A DNA stretch of 64,000 nt from Kribbella rubisoli (GTDB lineage Bacteria > Actinomycetota > Actinomycetes > Propionibacteriales > Kribbellaceae): positions 496,001-560,000 of the forward strand of contig NZ_SHKR01000011.1 in assembly GCF_004217145.1 (NCBI RefSeq). The letters run 5' to 3'. Below are positions 17,542 through 25,903 of this stretch, one piece after another; the first letter of the stretch is position 1; every line of letters begins with the position of its first letter. The translations under genes and the position numbers were made by a program. The notes beneath the pieces were generated by a model. It searched no databases. It was not told where the DNA came from and was given only the letters and a program-made list of their open reading frames with translations.

Positions 17542-18618
17542 CTACACGTTGAACCTGAACTCCACGACGTCGCCGTCTTGCATGATGTAGTCCTTGCCTT
17601 CTATGCGGACCTTGCCGGCGGAGCGGGCGGCGGTCATGGTGCCGGCGGACATGAGGTCGTCGTACGAGACGATTTCGGCCTTGATGAAGCCGCGCTGGAA
17701 GTCGGTGTGGATGACGCCGGCGGCCTCGGGGGCGGTGGCGCCGCGTTTGATCGTCCAGGCGCGGGATTCCTTGGGGCCGGCAGTCAGGTACGTCTGCAGG
17801 CCGAGGGTGTCGAAGCCGACGCGGGCGAGTACGTCGAGGCCGGGCTCCTCGATGCCCATCTCGGAGAGCATCTCGCGGGCCTCGTCCTCGTCGCCGAGCT
17901 CGACCAGCTCGGCCTCGAACTTCGCGTCGAGGAAGATCGCCTCGGCCGGCGCGACCAGGTCCCGCATCTGCTGCTTCAGCGATTCGTCGGCGAGCTCGTC
18001 GGCGTCGCAGTTGAAGACGTAGATGTACGGCTTGGCGGTCATCAGCATCAGCTCGCGGATCGCGTCGCGATCCACGTCGGTCGCGATGACCGGCGTACCG
18101 GCCTCGAGGTGCTTCTGCGCCTCGCGGACCGCGTCGAGGACTGCGACCGACTCCTTCTTCAGCCGGGCTTCCTTCTCCAGCCGCGGGATCGCCTTCTCGA
18201 CGGTCTGCAGGTCGGCGAGGATCAGCTCGGTCTGGATCGTGGAGATGTCGTCGGACGGCGAGACCTTGCCGTCGACGTGGGTGACGTCGTCGTCGCGGAA
18301 CACCCGGGTGACCTGGCAGATCGCGTCCGACTCGCGGATGTGGCTGAGGAACTTGTTGCCCAGCCCCTCACCCTCCGACGCGCCGCGGACGATACCGGCG
18401 ATGTCGACGAACTGGACGGTGGCGGGGATCACCTTCGCGGAGTCGTACAGCTCGGCCAGCTTGCCCAGCCGTGCATCCGGTACGCCGACCACCCCGACGT
18501 TCGGCTCGATGGTCGCGAACGGGTAGTTCGCGGCGAGCACGTCGTTCTTGGTCAGCGCATTGAACAGGGTGGACTTGCCCGCATTGGGGAGCCCGACGAT
18601 TCCGATGGTGAGTGCCAC
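17542..18618 (-). CDS. ychF: Redox-regulated/ribosome-associated ATPase YchF (Obg family)
   Basis: A 358-residue translation-factor GTPase-class ATPase. It has Walker A GLPNAGKST (residues 9-17), switch/G3 VDIAGIVRGASEGEGLGNKFL and a coiled-coil insert (QTVEKAIPRLEKEARLKKE). The YVFNCDADE segment replaces the GTP-specific NKxD, and the C-terminal TGS-like domain is RAWTIKRGATAPEAAGVIHTDFQRGFIKAEIV. GTG at 18618 (VALTIGIVG) gives the usual family length; an upstream in-frame ATG would add 13 atypical residues. Housekeeping. Confidence 0.95.
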   Translation of the reverse strand: MALTIGIVGLPNAGKSTLFNALTKNDVLAANYPFATIEPNVGVVGVPDARLGKLAELYDSAKVIPATVQFVDIAGIVRGASEGEGLGNKFLSHIRESDAICQVTRVFRDDDVTHVDGKVSPSDDISTIQTELILADLQTVEKAIPRLEKEARLKKESVAVLDAVREAQKHLEAGTPVIATDVDRDAIRELMLMTAKPYIYVFNCDADELADESLKQQMRDLVAPAEAIFLDAKFEAELVELGDEDEAREMLSEMGIEEPGLDVLARVGFDTLGLQTYLTAGPKESRAWTIKRGATAPEAAGVIHTDFQRGFIKAEIVSYDDLMSAGTMTAARSAGKVRIEGKDYIMQDGDVVEFRFNV

Positions 18619-18660
18619 GGGCGTCAAGGTTACGCGGCGAACACCGAAGTACCCCAATCG

Positions 18661-19191
18661 TCAGAGCACGAAGGCCTCCAGTGAGGCGCCGTACCAGCGC
18701 TCCACCCGGCCCAGCGATCGCATCCCCAACCGCCCGCACACGGCCAGCGAGGCGACGTTGCCCGGCCGGACGACCGCGTAGATCTCGCCCACGCCCGCCT
18801 TGAACCCGTGCGAGATCGCGCCCCGCGCCGACTCCGTCGCCAGCCCGCGGCCCCACGCGTCGGGATGGAAATGCCACCCGACCTCGACCTCGCCGCGGCT
18901 CGCGCTCCCGTCCGACGGCTCGGGCAGCGGCACCAGTAATACAGTCCCGGCGACCGTCCCGGTGAGCCGCTCCTCGACCGCCCAGACGCCGTACGTCGCA
19001 TCGCGGTTGCGCTCGTTCCAGCGTGCGATCGTGCGCCCAGCTGCGTCTCGATCCGCCATCACCCGCGGCGAGGCGCCCAGCCAGCGCGACACCTCCCAGC
19101 GCCGATAGATGTCGAACACCCGGTCCCCGTCCGTGTCCACCCAGTCGCGCACCACGAGCCGGTCGGTCTCGTACACAATCTTCGGATCCAT
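18661..19191 (-). CDS. GNAT-family N-acetyltransferase (RimJ/RimL-like)
   Basis: A 176-residue acetyltransferase. It has TDRLVVRDWVDTDGDRVFDIYRRWEV, a central EVEVGWHFHPDAWGRGLATESARGAI holding the acetyl-CoA pyrophosphate loop (W-GRGLAT), and the C-terminal NVASLAVCGRLGMRSLGRV. This is the RimJ/RimL group that acylates small molecules or N-termini. ATG 19191 (MDPKIVYETD) is preferred because GGGGAGGTG stands 5 nt upstream; an ATG 8 codons earlier lacks a site. Confidence 0.85.
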   Translation of the reverse strand: MDPKIVYETDRLVVRDWVDTDGDRVFDIYRRWEVSRWLGASPRVMADRDAAGRTIARWNERNRDATYGVWAVEERLTGTVAGTVLLVPLPEPSDGSASRGEVEVGWHFHPDAWGRGLATESARGAISHGFKAGVGEIYAVVRPGNVASLAVCGRLGMRSLGRVERWYGASLEAFVL

Positions 19192-19258
19192 CGCGACACC
19201 TCCCCAACCGTTCATTTATCGGTCCCAACCAGCGGCGGGCAAGCGACGTCTCCACTCT

Positions 19259-20125
19259 GTGACCACTTGGACGGATCGCATCGGGGTTCCCTCACGCTTC
19301 GTGTTCGCCTGCCTGCAATTCCTGCGGTTCGGCTGCCTGGAACTGGTGTCGTGCCTGTTCCCGGCGTTCCTGTTCGCGGGCCTGGCCATCTCGAAGTACG
19401 TCGACCTGCCGATCGCCCGGTACGACGCTTTGCTGATCTATTGCATCGGCCTGACCCTGCTGTTCTGGGTGGTTCGCCTGGAAACCTGGCGCGAGGTCGC
19501 GGTGATCTTCGGATTCCACCTGGTCGGCCTCGGGCTGGAGCTCTTCAAGGTCCGCGTCGGCTCCTGGCAGTACCCGGGCGACGCCGTGACGAAGATCGCC
19601 GGCGTACCGCTCTTCGCCGGCTTCATGTACGCCGCGGTCGGCAGCTACCTGTGCCAGGCGTGGCGACGGTTCGACCTCCGGGTCAGCAACTACCGCCCGT
19701 TCCTGACCACGATCTTCGCGGTGCTGATCTACGCGAACTTCTTCACCCACCAGTGGCTCCCCGACCTGCGCATCCCGATCGCGCTCGGCCTACTGATCGT
19801 GCTGCGCCGTACCTGGGTCTTCTTCACCGTCGGCGTACGCCGGTACCGCATGCCGCTCGCGGTCTCGTTCGCGCTGATCGGATTCTTCTTGTGGATCGCC
19901 GAGAACGCCGGCACGTTCCTCGACGCGTGGAACTACCCCGACCAGGTCAACGTGTGGCATCTCGTGCACCCCGCCAAGTTCGGCGCCTGGTCGTTGCTGG
20001 TCAGCATGAGCTTCGTGCTGGTCGCCAGCGTGAAGTCGCTCGAAGGCCGGCTCTACCACCGTGGCACGACCGCAACAGTCGAGATCGCACCGCAACATCA
20101 CAACGCCAACCCTTCTGACAGGTAA
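19259..20125 (+). CDS. DUF817 family integral membrane protein
   Basis: A 288-residue protein with roughly seven to eight hydrophobic helices. Conserved features include FLRFGCLELVSCLFPAFLFAGLAI, ELFKVRVGSWQYPG, PLFAGFMYAAVGSYLCQAWRRFDLR and FLWIAENAGTFLDAWNYPDQ. These match the DUF817 family, whose function is unknown. GTG 19259 starts the recognisable domain. The gene is divergent from the acetyltransferase with a 67-bp gap. Confidence 0.8.
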   Translation: MTTWTDRIGVPSRFVFACLQFLRFGCLELVSCLFPAFLFAGLAISKYVDLPIARYDALLIYCIGLTLLFWVVRLETWREVAVIFGFHLVGLGLELFKVRVGSWQYPGDAVTKIAGVPLFAGFMYAAVGSYLCQAWRRFDLRVSNYRPFLTTIFAVLIYANFFTHQWLPDLRIPIALGLLIVLRRTWVFFTVGVRRYRMPLAVSFALIGFFLWIAENAGTFLDAWNYPDQVNVWHLVHPAKFGAWSLLVSMSFVLVASVKSLEGRLYHRGTTATVEIAPQHHNANPSDR

Positions 20126-20204
20126 GGCGTCTTCAGGGATGTGAGGCTGCCCGCAGGGGGAGCTGTTGCTGGGGAACAACCGCCCGATTTTGCAGGGGAG
20201 CATG

Positions 20205-20978
20205 ATGTCGCGAAAGCTTGCCGCCTTCGTCGCGACCGGTGTGGCGCTGGCCGTCGTCGTCGGGTCGCTACTGGTTCTGGCGCTCGGCCACCAACGCCAG
20301 CCGGAACCGACCGCGGCAACCACGCAGACCTCGACGTCCACCACGCCGTCGCCGACGGCGACCGATACGCCGACGCTGAACGCACCGCCGTCGACACCGC
20401 GCAAGCCGGCACCGAACCCGACCGCAGCGCTTGCCACAGGCAACAAAAAGGTGCTGTTCTTCAGCTTCGACGACGGACCGGACCCGCTCTGGACACCGAA
20501 GGTGCTGCAGGTGCTCGCGAAGTACGGCGCCCACGCAACGTTCTTCGAGCTCGGCGCGATGCAGACGGCGCACCCGGGTCTCCGCGAGCAGGTGCTTGCC
20601 GCCGGCAACACGATCGGCAGCCACTCGATCACGCATCCGCAGCTGACCGCGATCACACCGGCCCGTCGGCACCACGAGATCTTCGACGGGCCGAAGTCGA
20701 CCTGCTTCCGCCCGCCGTACGGCGCCTCGAACCCGAAGGTCCGCGCCGACATCAAAGCGGCCGGGATGGTCCAGGTGCTCTGGGACGTCGACCCGCGCGA
20801 CTGGGCCCGCCCCGGGACGAACGCGATCGTCCACAACATCATGACCCACGCGCACAACCACAACATCATCCTGATGCACGACGGCGGCGGGAACCGTGCG
20901 CAGACCGTCGCGGCCCTCGACAAGGTCCTCCCGCTGCTCAAAGCACAGGGCTACAGCTTCCCAGCCATGGACTGCTGA
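20205..20978 (+). CDS. Polysaccharide deacetylase (NodB / CE4 domain), membrane-anchored
   Basis: A 257-residue secreted or anchored enzyme. An N-terminal hydrophobic segment AAFVATGVALAVVVGSLLVLAL is followed by a Thr/Pro-rich linker (about residues 35-75) and a NodB domain. Motifs: MT1 FSFDDGPDPLWT with catalytic and metal Asp pair, MT2 GSHSITHPQL with the two metal His, MT3 FRPPYGASN, and HDGGGNRAQTVAAL near the end. Likely substrate: peptidoglycan or another N-acetylated glycan. ATG 20205 is preferred over 20202 for Shine-Dalgarno spacing to AGGGGAG. Confidence 0.88.
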   Translation: MSRKLAAFVATGVALAVVVGSLLVLALGHQRQPEPTAATTQTSTSTTPSPTATDTPTLNAPPSTPRKPAPNPTAALATGNKKVLFFSFDDGPDPLWTPKVLQVLAKYGAHATFFELGAMQTAHPGLREQVLAAGNTIGSHSITHPQLTAITPARRHHEIFDGPKSTCFRPPYGASNPKVRADIKAAGMVQVLWDVDPRDWARPGTNAIVHNIMTHAHNHNIILMHDGGGNRAQTVAALDKVLPLLKAQGYSFPAMDC

Positions 20979-21001
20979 CCGCCGGCGGCGCAGAATGCGC
21001 C

Positions 21002-22006
21002 ATGGATGCTTCCCGGGAGTTGCAACGCCTGGCCAGCGGGTACCAGGTGACACAGGCGATCCACGTCGCCGCCCGGCTGGGACTCAGCGACCTGCTCGCG
21101 ACCAGCCCGAAGAGTCTGTCCGAGCTCGCCTCAGCGACCGGCACCGACGAAGAGGCGCTGGCCCGGCTCATGCACGCGCTCACCGCACTCGGCCTCTACA
21201 GGGTCGACGGTGACGCTTATGCCAATACGGAGCTCGGAGAGGGGCTGCGAGTCGACGTGCCGCGCTCGGTCGCCGGCTGGGCCCGGTTCATCGGCACCGG
21301 GTCGCACTGGGAGGCATATACCGGGCTCGAAGAGAGCATCCGCACCGGCGAGACGGCCTTTCCCGCCGTCCACGGAGAGCCGGTGTGGGAGTACCGCGCC
21401 AAGCATCCGGACGAGCAGGCGGCGTTCGACGCGGCCATGACGTCCAGGTCGGACGCGGTGGCCGATGCGGTCCCCGCGGCGTACGACTTCAGCCGCTACC
21501 GCACCGTGGTCGACATCGGAGGGGGCCGCGGACGGTTGCTGACCAGGATCCTCGAGCGCAATCCGTCGGTCAGCGGCGTGTTGTTCGACCAGCCCGACGT
21601 GGTCGCGGGTGCGGACGATCTGCTCGCGGCATCCGGCGTCGCGGCGCGCTGCAAAGTCGTCGGAGGCAACTTCTTCGAGAGCGTCCCGGCCGGTGACGCG
21701 ATGGTCCTGAAGTCGGTGATCCACGACTGGGCGGACGCCGAGTCGATCGAGATCCTCCGCACCTGCCGCCGCGCGCTGCCCGCGGACGGCCGCGTACTCC
21801 TCGTGGAGCAACTCCTCGACCGCTCCCCCGATCCCGTCAGTACGGCGTTCTCAGACCTCAACATGCTGATCATGACCGGCGGACGGGAACGCACCACCGA
21901 TCAGTACGACGCGTTGTTCGCCGCGGCCGGACTCAGCCTCAGCGACGTCGTACCCACGGCCGGCCAGTCGTTCATCATCGAGGCGACACTCCGACACCAG
22001 GCGTAG
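21002..22006 (+). CDS. O-methyltransferase (hydroxyindole/acetylserotonin OMT-like, class I)
   Basis: A 334-residue two-domain enzyme. The N-terminal winged-helix dimerisation domain is SGYQVTQAIHVAARLGLSDLLATSPKSLSELASATGTDEEALARLMHALTALGLY. The SAM fold follows with VVDIGGGRGRLLTRILERNP, DAMVLKSVIHDWADAESIEIL and RVLLVEQLLDR, the usual natural-product O-methyltransferase set (Methyltransf_2). The conserved His in IHDW is the expected general base. It starts 23 nt after the deacetylase stop without an obvious shared pathway. Confidence 0.87.
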   Translation: MDASRELQRLASGYQVTQAIHVAARLGLSDLLATSPKSLSELASATGTDEEALARLMHALTALGLYRVDGDAYANTELGEGLRVDVPRSVAGWARFIGTGSHWEAYTGLEESIRTGETAFPAVHGEPVWEYRAKHPDEQAAFDAAMTSRSDAVADAVPAAYDFSRYRTVVDIGGGRGRLLTRILERNPSVSGVLFDQPDVVAGADDLLAASGVAARCKVVGGNFFESVPAGDAMVLKSVIHDWADAESIEILRTCRRALPADGRVLLVEQLLDRSPDPVSTAFSDLNMLIMTGGRERTTDQYDALFAAAGLSLSDVVPTAGQSFIIEATLRHQA

Positions 22007-22046
22007 TTTTCAGAAACTGTCGGTGGGCTTCGGCACTATCAGTGAC

Positions 22047-23216
22047 ATGTCCGGTGCGACGGTGTTGTTGGTGCTGCTCTTCCTCGCGGTGGGGCTGCTG
22101 CTGGGTGCTGCGTTCGGCGTGTTGTGGGTGCGCGGGCGCGACGGCGCCGAGCTCGCGCGGATCACGGCCGAGCGGGACGCGGCCGAGGATCGTGTGGTCG
22201 AGCTGACGCAGGAGCGGACGTCGGTCGGCCAGCAGATGGGCGGGCAGGCCGTCGTCAAGGACGCGCTCGATCGCCTGCACGCACAGCTGAATCAGCTCGA
22301 GAAGGGGCGCGCCGCCTGGCAGAGCCAGCTGCATGAACAGGTCAACGAGGTGCGGATGAGCGGCGAGGCATTACGCCGCGAGACGGCGTCGCTGTCGACC
22401 GCACTGCGAAAACCGCAGGTCCGCGGACGATGGGGCGAGCTGCACCTGCGGCGGACGGTCGAGCTGGCCGGCATGGTCGCGCACTGCGACTTCACCGAGC
22501 AGACGACGACGTTCGGCGAGGACGGCGTACTGCGGCCTGACCTGGTCGTGAGGCTTGCCGAGGGCAAGAACATCGTCGTCGACTCGAAGGTGCCGCTGGC
22601 CGCGTTCCTCGATGCGAGCGAGTCCGACGACGCGGCGTACCGCGAGGATCGATTGCGTGCGCATGCTCGGCATCTGCGGACGCACGTCGATCAACTGGCG
22701 TCGAAGGCGTACTGGACGCGGCTGTCACCGTCACCCGAGTTCGTCATCCTGTTCGTGCCCGGTGAGTCGTTCCTGTCCGCGGCCCTCGACACGGAGCCGT
22801 CCCTGCTCGAGTACGCCGCTGAGCGCCGCGTGATCCTGGCGACGCCGACGACGCTGATCGCGACGCTGCGAGCGGCGGCGTACGCGTGGAACCAGTCGGC
22901 GCTGACCGAGTCTGCGCAGCAGGTGTTCGAGCTCGGCCGGGAGCTGTACGAGCGGCTCGGCACGATGGGCGAACACCTCGGCCGGGTCGGTCGATCGCTC
23001 ACGTCCGCGGTCGAGGCCTACAACGGGACGGTCGGTTCGTTCGAGCGCCGCGTCTTCATCACCGCGCGCAAGCTCCGCGATCTGCACGTCACCGAGTCCG
23101 AGCTGACCGCGATGGAGTCGATCGAGGCCTCCGTCCGCCCGCTCACCGCGCCCGAGTTCCTGGCCATCGAGGACCCGCAGCCCACCAGACATTGGCCGCC
23201 CACTCAGGCCGGGTAG
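22047..23216 (+). CDS. rmuC: DNA recombination protein RmuC homologue
   Basis: A 389-residue protein. An N-terminal membrane anchor (VLLVLLFLAVGLLLGAAFGVLWV) is followed by a coiled coil to about residue 120. The RmuC nuclease-like core has VRGRWGELHLRRTVELAGM, RPDLVVRLAEGKNIVVDSKVPLAAF and FVILFVPGESFLSAAL. The VDSKVP segment carries the PD-(D/E)xK-type catalytic Asp/Lys signature. RmuC limits DNA inversions. ATG 22047 is placed directly before the anchor. Confidence 0.9.
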   Translation: MSGATVLLVLLFLAVGLLLGAAFGVLWVRGRDGAELARITAERDAAEDRVVELTQERTSVGQQMGGQAVVKDALDRLHAQLNQLEKGRAAWQSQLHEQVNEVRMSGEALRRETASLSTALRKPQVRGRWGELHLRRTVELAGMVAHCDFTEQTTTFGEDGVLRPDLVVRLAEGKNIVVDSKVPLAAFLDASESDDAAYREDRLRAHARHLRTHVDQLASKAYWTRLSPSPEFVILFVPGESFLSAALDTEPSLLEYAAERRVILATPTTLIATLRAAAYAWNQSALTESAQQVFELGRELYERLGTMGEHLGRVGRSLTSAVEAYNGTVGSFERRVFITARKLRDLHVTESELTAMESIEASVRPLTAPEFLAIEDPQPTRHWPPTQAG

Positions 23217-23262
23217 ATGTTCCGGAAGGTGATCGTCCGGAACCCCGGATAGCCTCCTCGCC

Positions 23263-23802
23263 ATGGACATCCTCACCGGACCGCCGGTCGCCGGCTCGGA
23301 AGCCGACACGCTGATGGGTGCGCTCGAACGCAATCGCCGTACCTTCGCATGGAAGTGCGGCGGGTTGGACGCGGCCGGGCTGACCAAGCAGCACCCGCCG
23401 TCGACCGTGACGCTGGGCGGACTGCTCAAGCACCTCGCACTGGTCGAGGACGAGTACTTCACCGGCCGGCTGCTCGGCCGGCAGCTTGGCGCCCCGTGGG
23501 ACGCGGTCGACTGGGACGCCGACCCGGACTGGGAATGGCACAGCGCGGCGGAGGACTCGCCCGAGGAGCTCATGGCGTTGTGGGAGGCGTCCGTCGAGCG
23601 CTCCCGCTTGGCAGTCGCCGAGGCGCTCGCCACCGGCGGCGTCGACCAGTTGGCCCGATGGACCGGGCGCGACGGGAGCTCGCCGAGCCTGCGCTACATC
23701 CTCGTCGACCTGATCGAGGAGTACGCGCGCCATACCGGCCACGCCGACCTGATTCGGGAATCCATCGACGGCCTCACCGGAGAAGGTGTTCCGCAGCCCT
23801 AA
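23263..23802 (+). CDS. DinB/DUF664-family protein
   Basis: A 179-residue four-helix-bundle protein with SEADTLMGALERNRRTFAWKCGGLDAAGLTKQHPPSTVTLGGLLKHLALVEDEYF and a C-terminal SLRYILVDLIEEYARHTGHADLIRESIDG. The three-His metal site of DinB/DUF664 proteins is recognisable (H in KHLALVE and HTGHADL). This actinobacterial group is linked to mycothiol/bacillithiol-type S-transferases, but the substrate is unknown. Confidence 0.82.
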   Translation: MDILTGPPVAGSEADTLMGALERNRRTFAWKCGGLDAAGLTKQHPPSTVTLGGLLKHLALVEDEYFTGRLLGRQLGAPWDAVDWDADPDWEWHSAAEDSPEELMALWEASVERSRLAVAEALATGGVDQLARWTGRDGSSPSLRYILVDLIEEYARHTGHADLIRESIDGLTGEGVPQP

Positions 23803-23860
23803 TTGTCGGAAAGCCGACAGTGGTGGGCCGTTGACAGTCGGTGGTCACCTCACGACACGA

Positions 23861-23874
23861 TGAGAGCGCTCTCT
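23861..23874. promoter_or_regulatory. CebR-like operator TGAGAGCGCTCTCT
   Basis: The palindromic core GAGAGCGCTCTC (23862-23873) closely matches the TGGGAGCGCTCCCA operator of LacI-type cellobiose/glucan regulators such as CebR in Streptomyces. It lies 26 bp upstream of the GH64 start and 24 bp after a TTGACA hexamer (23831-23836), a position suited to repression. No LacI regulator is encoded nearby. Confidence 0.65.
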
Positions 23875-23899
23875 CGGGGGGCCGACGTGAGGAGGAACC

Positions 23900-25072
23900 A
23901 TGCGCTTCAGAACGCGAATGCTGGCTGTCGTCGCGGCCGCCGCGACCGTGGCCGGCGGCTTGTCGGCGCACGCGGACCGGCCGGCGGATGCTGCGGTGCC
24001 GGCAACGATCCCATTGACGATCACGAACAACTCGGGCCGCGGCGACGCCGTCTACCTCTACAACCTGGGCACGAACCTGGCCACCGGTCAGCAGGGCTGG
24101 GCCGATGCGAGCGGCACGTTCCACGCCTGGCCGGCCGGCGGCAACCCGCCGACGCCGGCTCCGGACGCGTCGATCGCCGGACCGGGTAACGGCCAGTCCG
24201 TCACGATCCAGATGCCGAAGTTCTCCGGCCGGGTCTACTTCTCGTACGGCCAGAAGCTCGTCTTCAAGCTGACCACGGGCGGCCTGGTGCAGCCCGCAGT
24301 ACAGAATCCGAGCGACCCCAACCGGAACATCCTGTTCAGTTGGTCGGAGTACACGCTCAACGACGGCGGGCTGTGGATCAACAGCACCCAGGTCGACATG
24401 TTCTCCGCGCCGTACGCCGTGAGCGTCAACGGGAACACAACCGGCCACCTGAAGGCGGGCGGCTACAACGCGGTCTACAACGCACTCGACGCCAGCGGTT
24501 GGGGCGGCCTGATCCAGAAGGCACCCGACGGTTCCGTCCTGCGGGCACTCTCCCCGCTGTACGGCGTCGAGACCGGCGCACTGCCGGCGAGCGCGATGGA
24601 CGACTACATCAACCGCGTCTGGTCGAAGTACAGCTCGGAGACTCTGACGGTCGCACCGTTCGGCGACCAGCCCAACACGAAATACTTCGGTCGCGTGTCT
24701 GGCAACGTCATGAACTTCACCAACAGCTCAGGTGCGGTCGTCACGTCGTTCCAGAAGCCGGACTCGGCCAGCGTGTTCGGCTGCTTCAACCTGCTCGACG
24801 CACCGAACGACCAGGTCCGCGGGCCGATCTCCCGCACGCTCTGCGCGGGTTACAACCGCTCCACGCTTCTGACCAACCCGAACCAGCCCGACCCCAGCGA
24901 CGCGAACTTCTACCGGGACGCCGTCACCAACCAGTACTCGAAGAACATCCACGCCCAGATGGCCGACGGCCGCGCGTACGGGTTCGCCTTCGACGACGTC
25001 GGGAACCACGAGGCTCTCGTCCACGACGGCAACCCGCAGCAGGCCGACCTGATCCTCGATCCGTTCAACTGA
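23900..25072 (+). CDS. Secreted beta-1,3-glucanase, glycoside hydrolase family 64
   Basis: A 390-residue exoenzyme. The signal peptide is MRFRTRMLAVVAAAATVAGGLSAHA, with cleavage near residue 25. The mature part starts IPLTITNNSGRGDAVYLYNLGT and has FSWSEYTLNDGGLWINSTQVDMFSAPY, where Glu and Asp stand at the catalytic positions described for laminaripentaose-producing beta-1,3-glucanase. The C-terminal YGFAFDDVGNHEALVHDGNPQ is typical of GH64. No carbohydrate-binding module is present. Strong AGGAGGA ribosome site; CebR-like operator upstream. Role: degradation of fungal or algal beta-1,3-glucan. Confidence 0.92.
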   Translation: MRFRTRMLAVVAAAATVAGGLSAHADRPADAAVPATIPLTITNNSGRGDAVYLYNLGTNLATGQQGWADASGTFHAWPAGGNPPTPAPDASIAGPGNGQSVTIQMPKFSGRVYFSYGQKLVFKLTTGGLVQPAVQNPSDPNRNILFSWSEYTLNDGGLWINSTQVDMFSAPYAVSVNGNTTGHLKAGGYNAVYNALDASGWGGLIQKAPDGSVLRALSPLYGVETGALPASAMDDYINRVWSKYSSETLTVAPFGDQPNTKYFGRVSGNVMNFTNSSGAVVTSFQKPDSASVFGCFNLLDAPNDQVRGPISRTLCAGYNRSTLLTNPNQPDPSDANFYRDAVTNQYSKNIHAQMADGRAYGFAFDDVGNHEALVHDGNPQQADLILDPFN

Positions 25073-25111
25073 GGCTTGACTCTTTGGTTCGTTAGTGGCA
25101 ACTTACCGTTC

Positions 25112-25450
25112 GTGGGGACTTACGGATCACTCGAAGCGGCGGGACCGGTGCTGGATGCGCTCGGGGATCCGACGCGCCGGGTGATCCTCGAGACGCTGCG
25201 GACCGGCGGGCCGTGCTCGGTCGGTGTTCTGGCCGAGCGCGTGCCCGTCAGCCGTCCCGCGATCTCGCAGCACCTGAAGGTGCTCGGGGCGGTCGGCCTG
25301 GTGCGGCACGAGTCGCGCGGCACCCGGAACATCTACCGCGTCCACCAATCCGGTCTCGACGAGCTGCGCAACTGGCTCGACCGGTTCTGGGGCGACGCGC
25401 TCGATGCGTACGCCGACCACGTCAGGCGGACCGAGGAGGAACGGAAATGA
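25112..25450 (+). CDS. ArsR-family transcriptional regulator (second copy type)
   Basis: A 112-residue winged-helix protein. AGPVLDALGDPTRRVILETLRTGGPCSVGVLAERVPVSRPAISQHLKVLGAVGLVRHESRGTRNIYRVHQ covers all ArsR helices and the wing. GTG 25112 is chosen; an in-frame TTG at 25076 lies inside a TTGACT promoter-like hexamer. The stop overlaps the SRPBCC ATG as ATGA. It repeats the gene arrangement at 2861-3626 but with clearly different sequence. Confidence 0.85.
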   Translation: MGTYGSLEAAGPVLDALGDPTRRVILETLRTGGPCSVGVLAERVPVSRPAISQHLKVLGAVGLVRHESRGTRNIYRVHQSGLDELRNWLDRFWGDALDAYADHVRRTEEERK

Positions 25451-25896
25451 CTGTGGAGCAAGACATCTCACCGTTGGTGAAGACCGTTGTGGTGCCAGTC
25501 GGCGTCGAGCGGGCGTTCGAGGTATTCACCGCGGAGACGTCGGCGTGGTGGCCGCTGTTCAGCCACTCGGTCGGCGAGGCCGCGGCGAACGAGGTCCGGC
25601 TCGAAGGCGCAGTCGGCGGCCGCATCGTCGAGTACGGCGCCGAAGGCGAGCTCGCGACCTGGGGCACGGTGTCGGACTGGGACCCGCCGTCAACGGTCGG
25701 CTTCAGCTGGCACCCCGGTGGCGACCCGGCCGAGGCGGGTCAGGTGACCGTCACATTCACCCCGACCGGCGACGGCACCGAAGTACAACTGGTGCACTCC
25801 GGCTGGGAACGCCGCGGCGACGGGGCACGCGCCCGCCTCGGCTACGACACGGGCTGGGATTACGTGCTGGGCAAATACGTCGAATTCGCCCGATAG
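25447..25896 (+). CDS. SRPBCC / AHSA1-like protein
   Basis: A 149-residue START-superfamily protein. It opens LVKTVVVPVGVERAFEVFTAETSAWWPLFSHSVG, continues GGRIVEYGAEGELATWGTVSDWDPPSTVGFSWHPG and ends GYDTGWDYVLGKYVEFAR. It is translationally coupled to the ArsR gene and followed 7 nt later by a Rieske oxygenase gene, so all three are probably one transcript. Ligand unknown; the linkage suggests an aromatic or quaternary-amine substrate pathway (inference). Confidence 0.85.
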   Translation: MTVEQDISPLVKTVVVPVGVERAFEVFTAETSAWWPLFSHSVGEAAANEVRLEGAVGGRIVEYGAEGELATWGTVSDWDPPSTVGFSWHPGGDPAEAGQVTVTFTPTGDGTEVQLVHSGWERRGDGARARLGYDTGWDYVLGKYVEFAR

Positions 25897-25903
25897 TGGG
25901 CAG

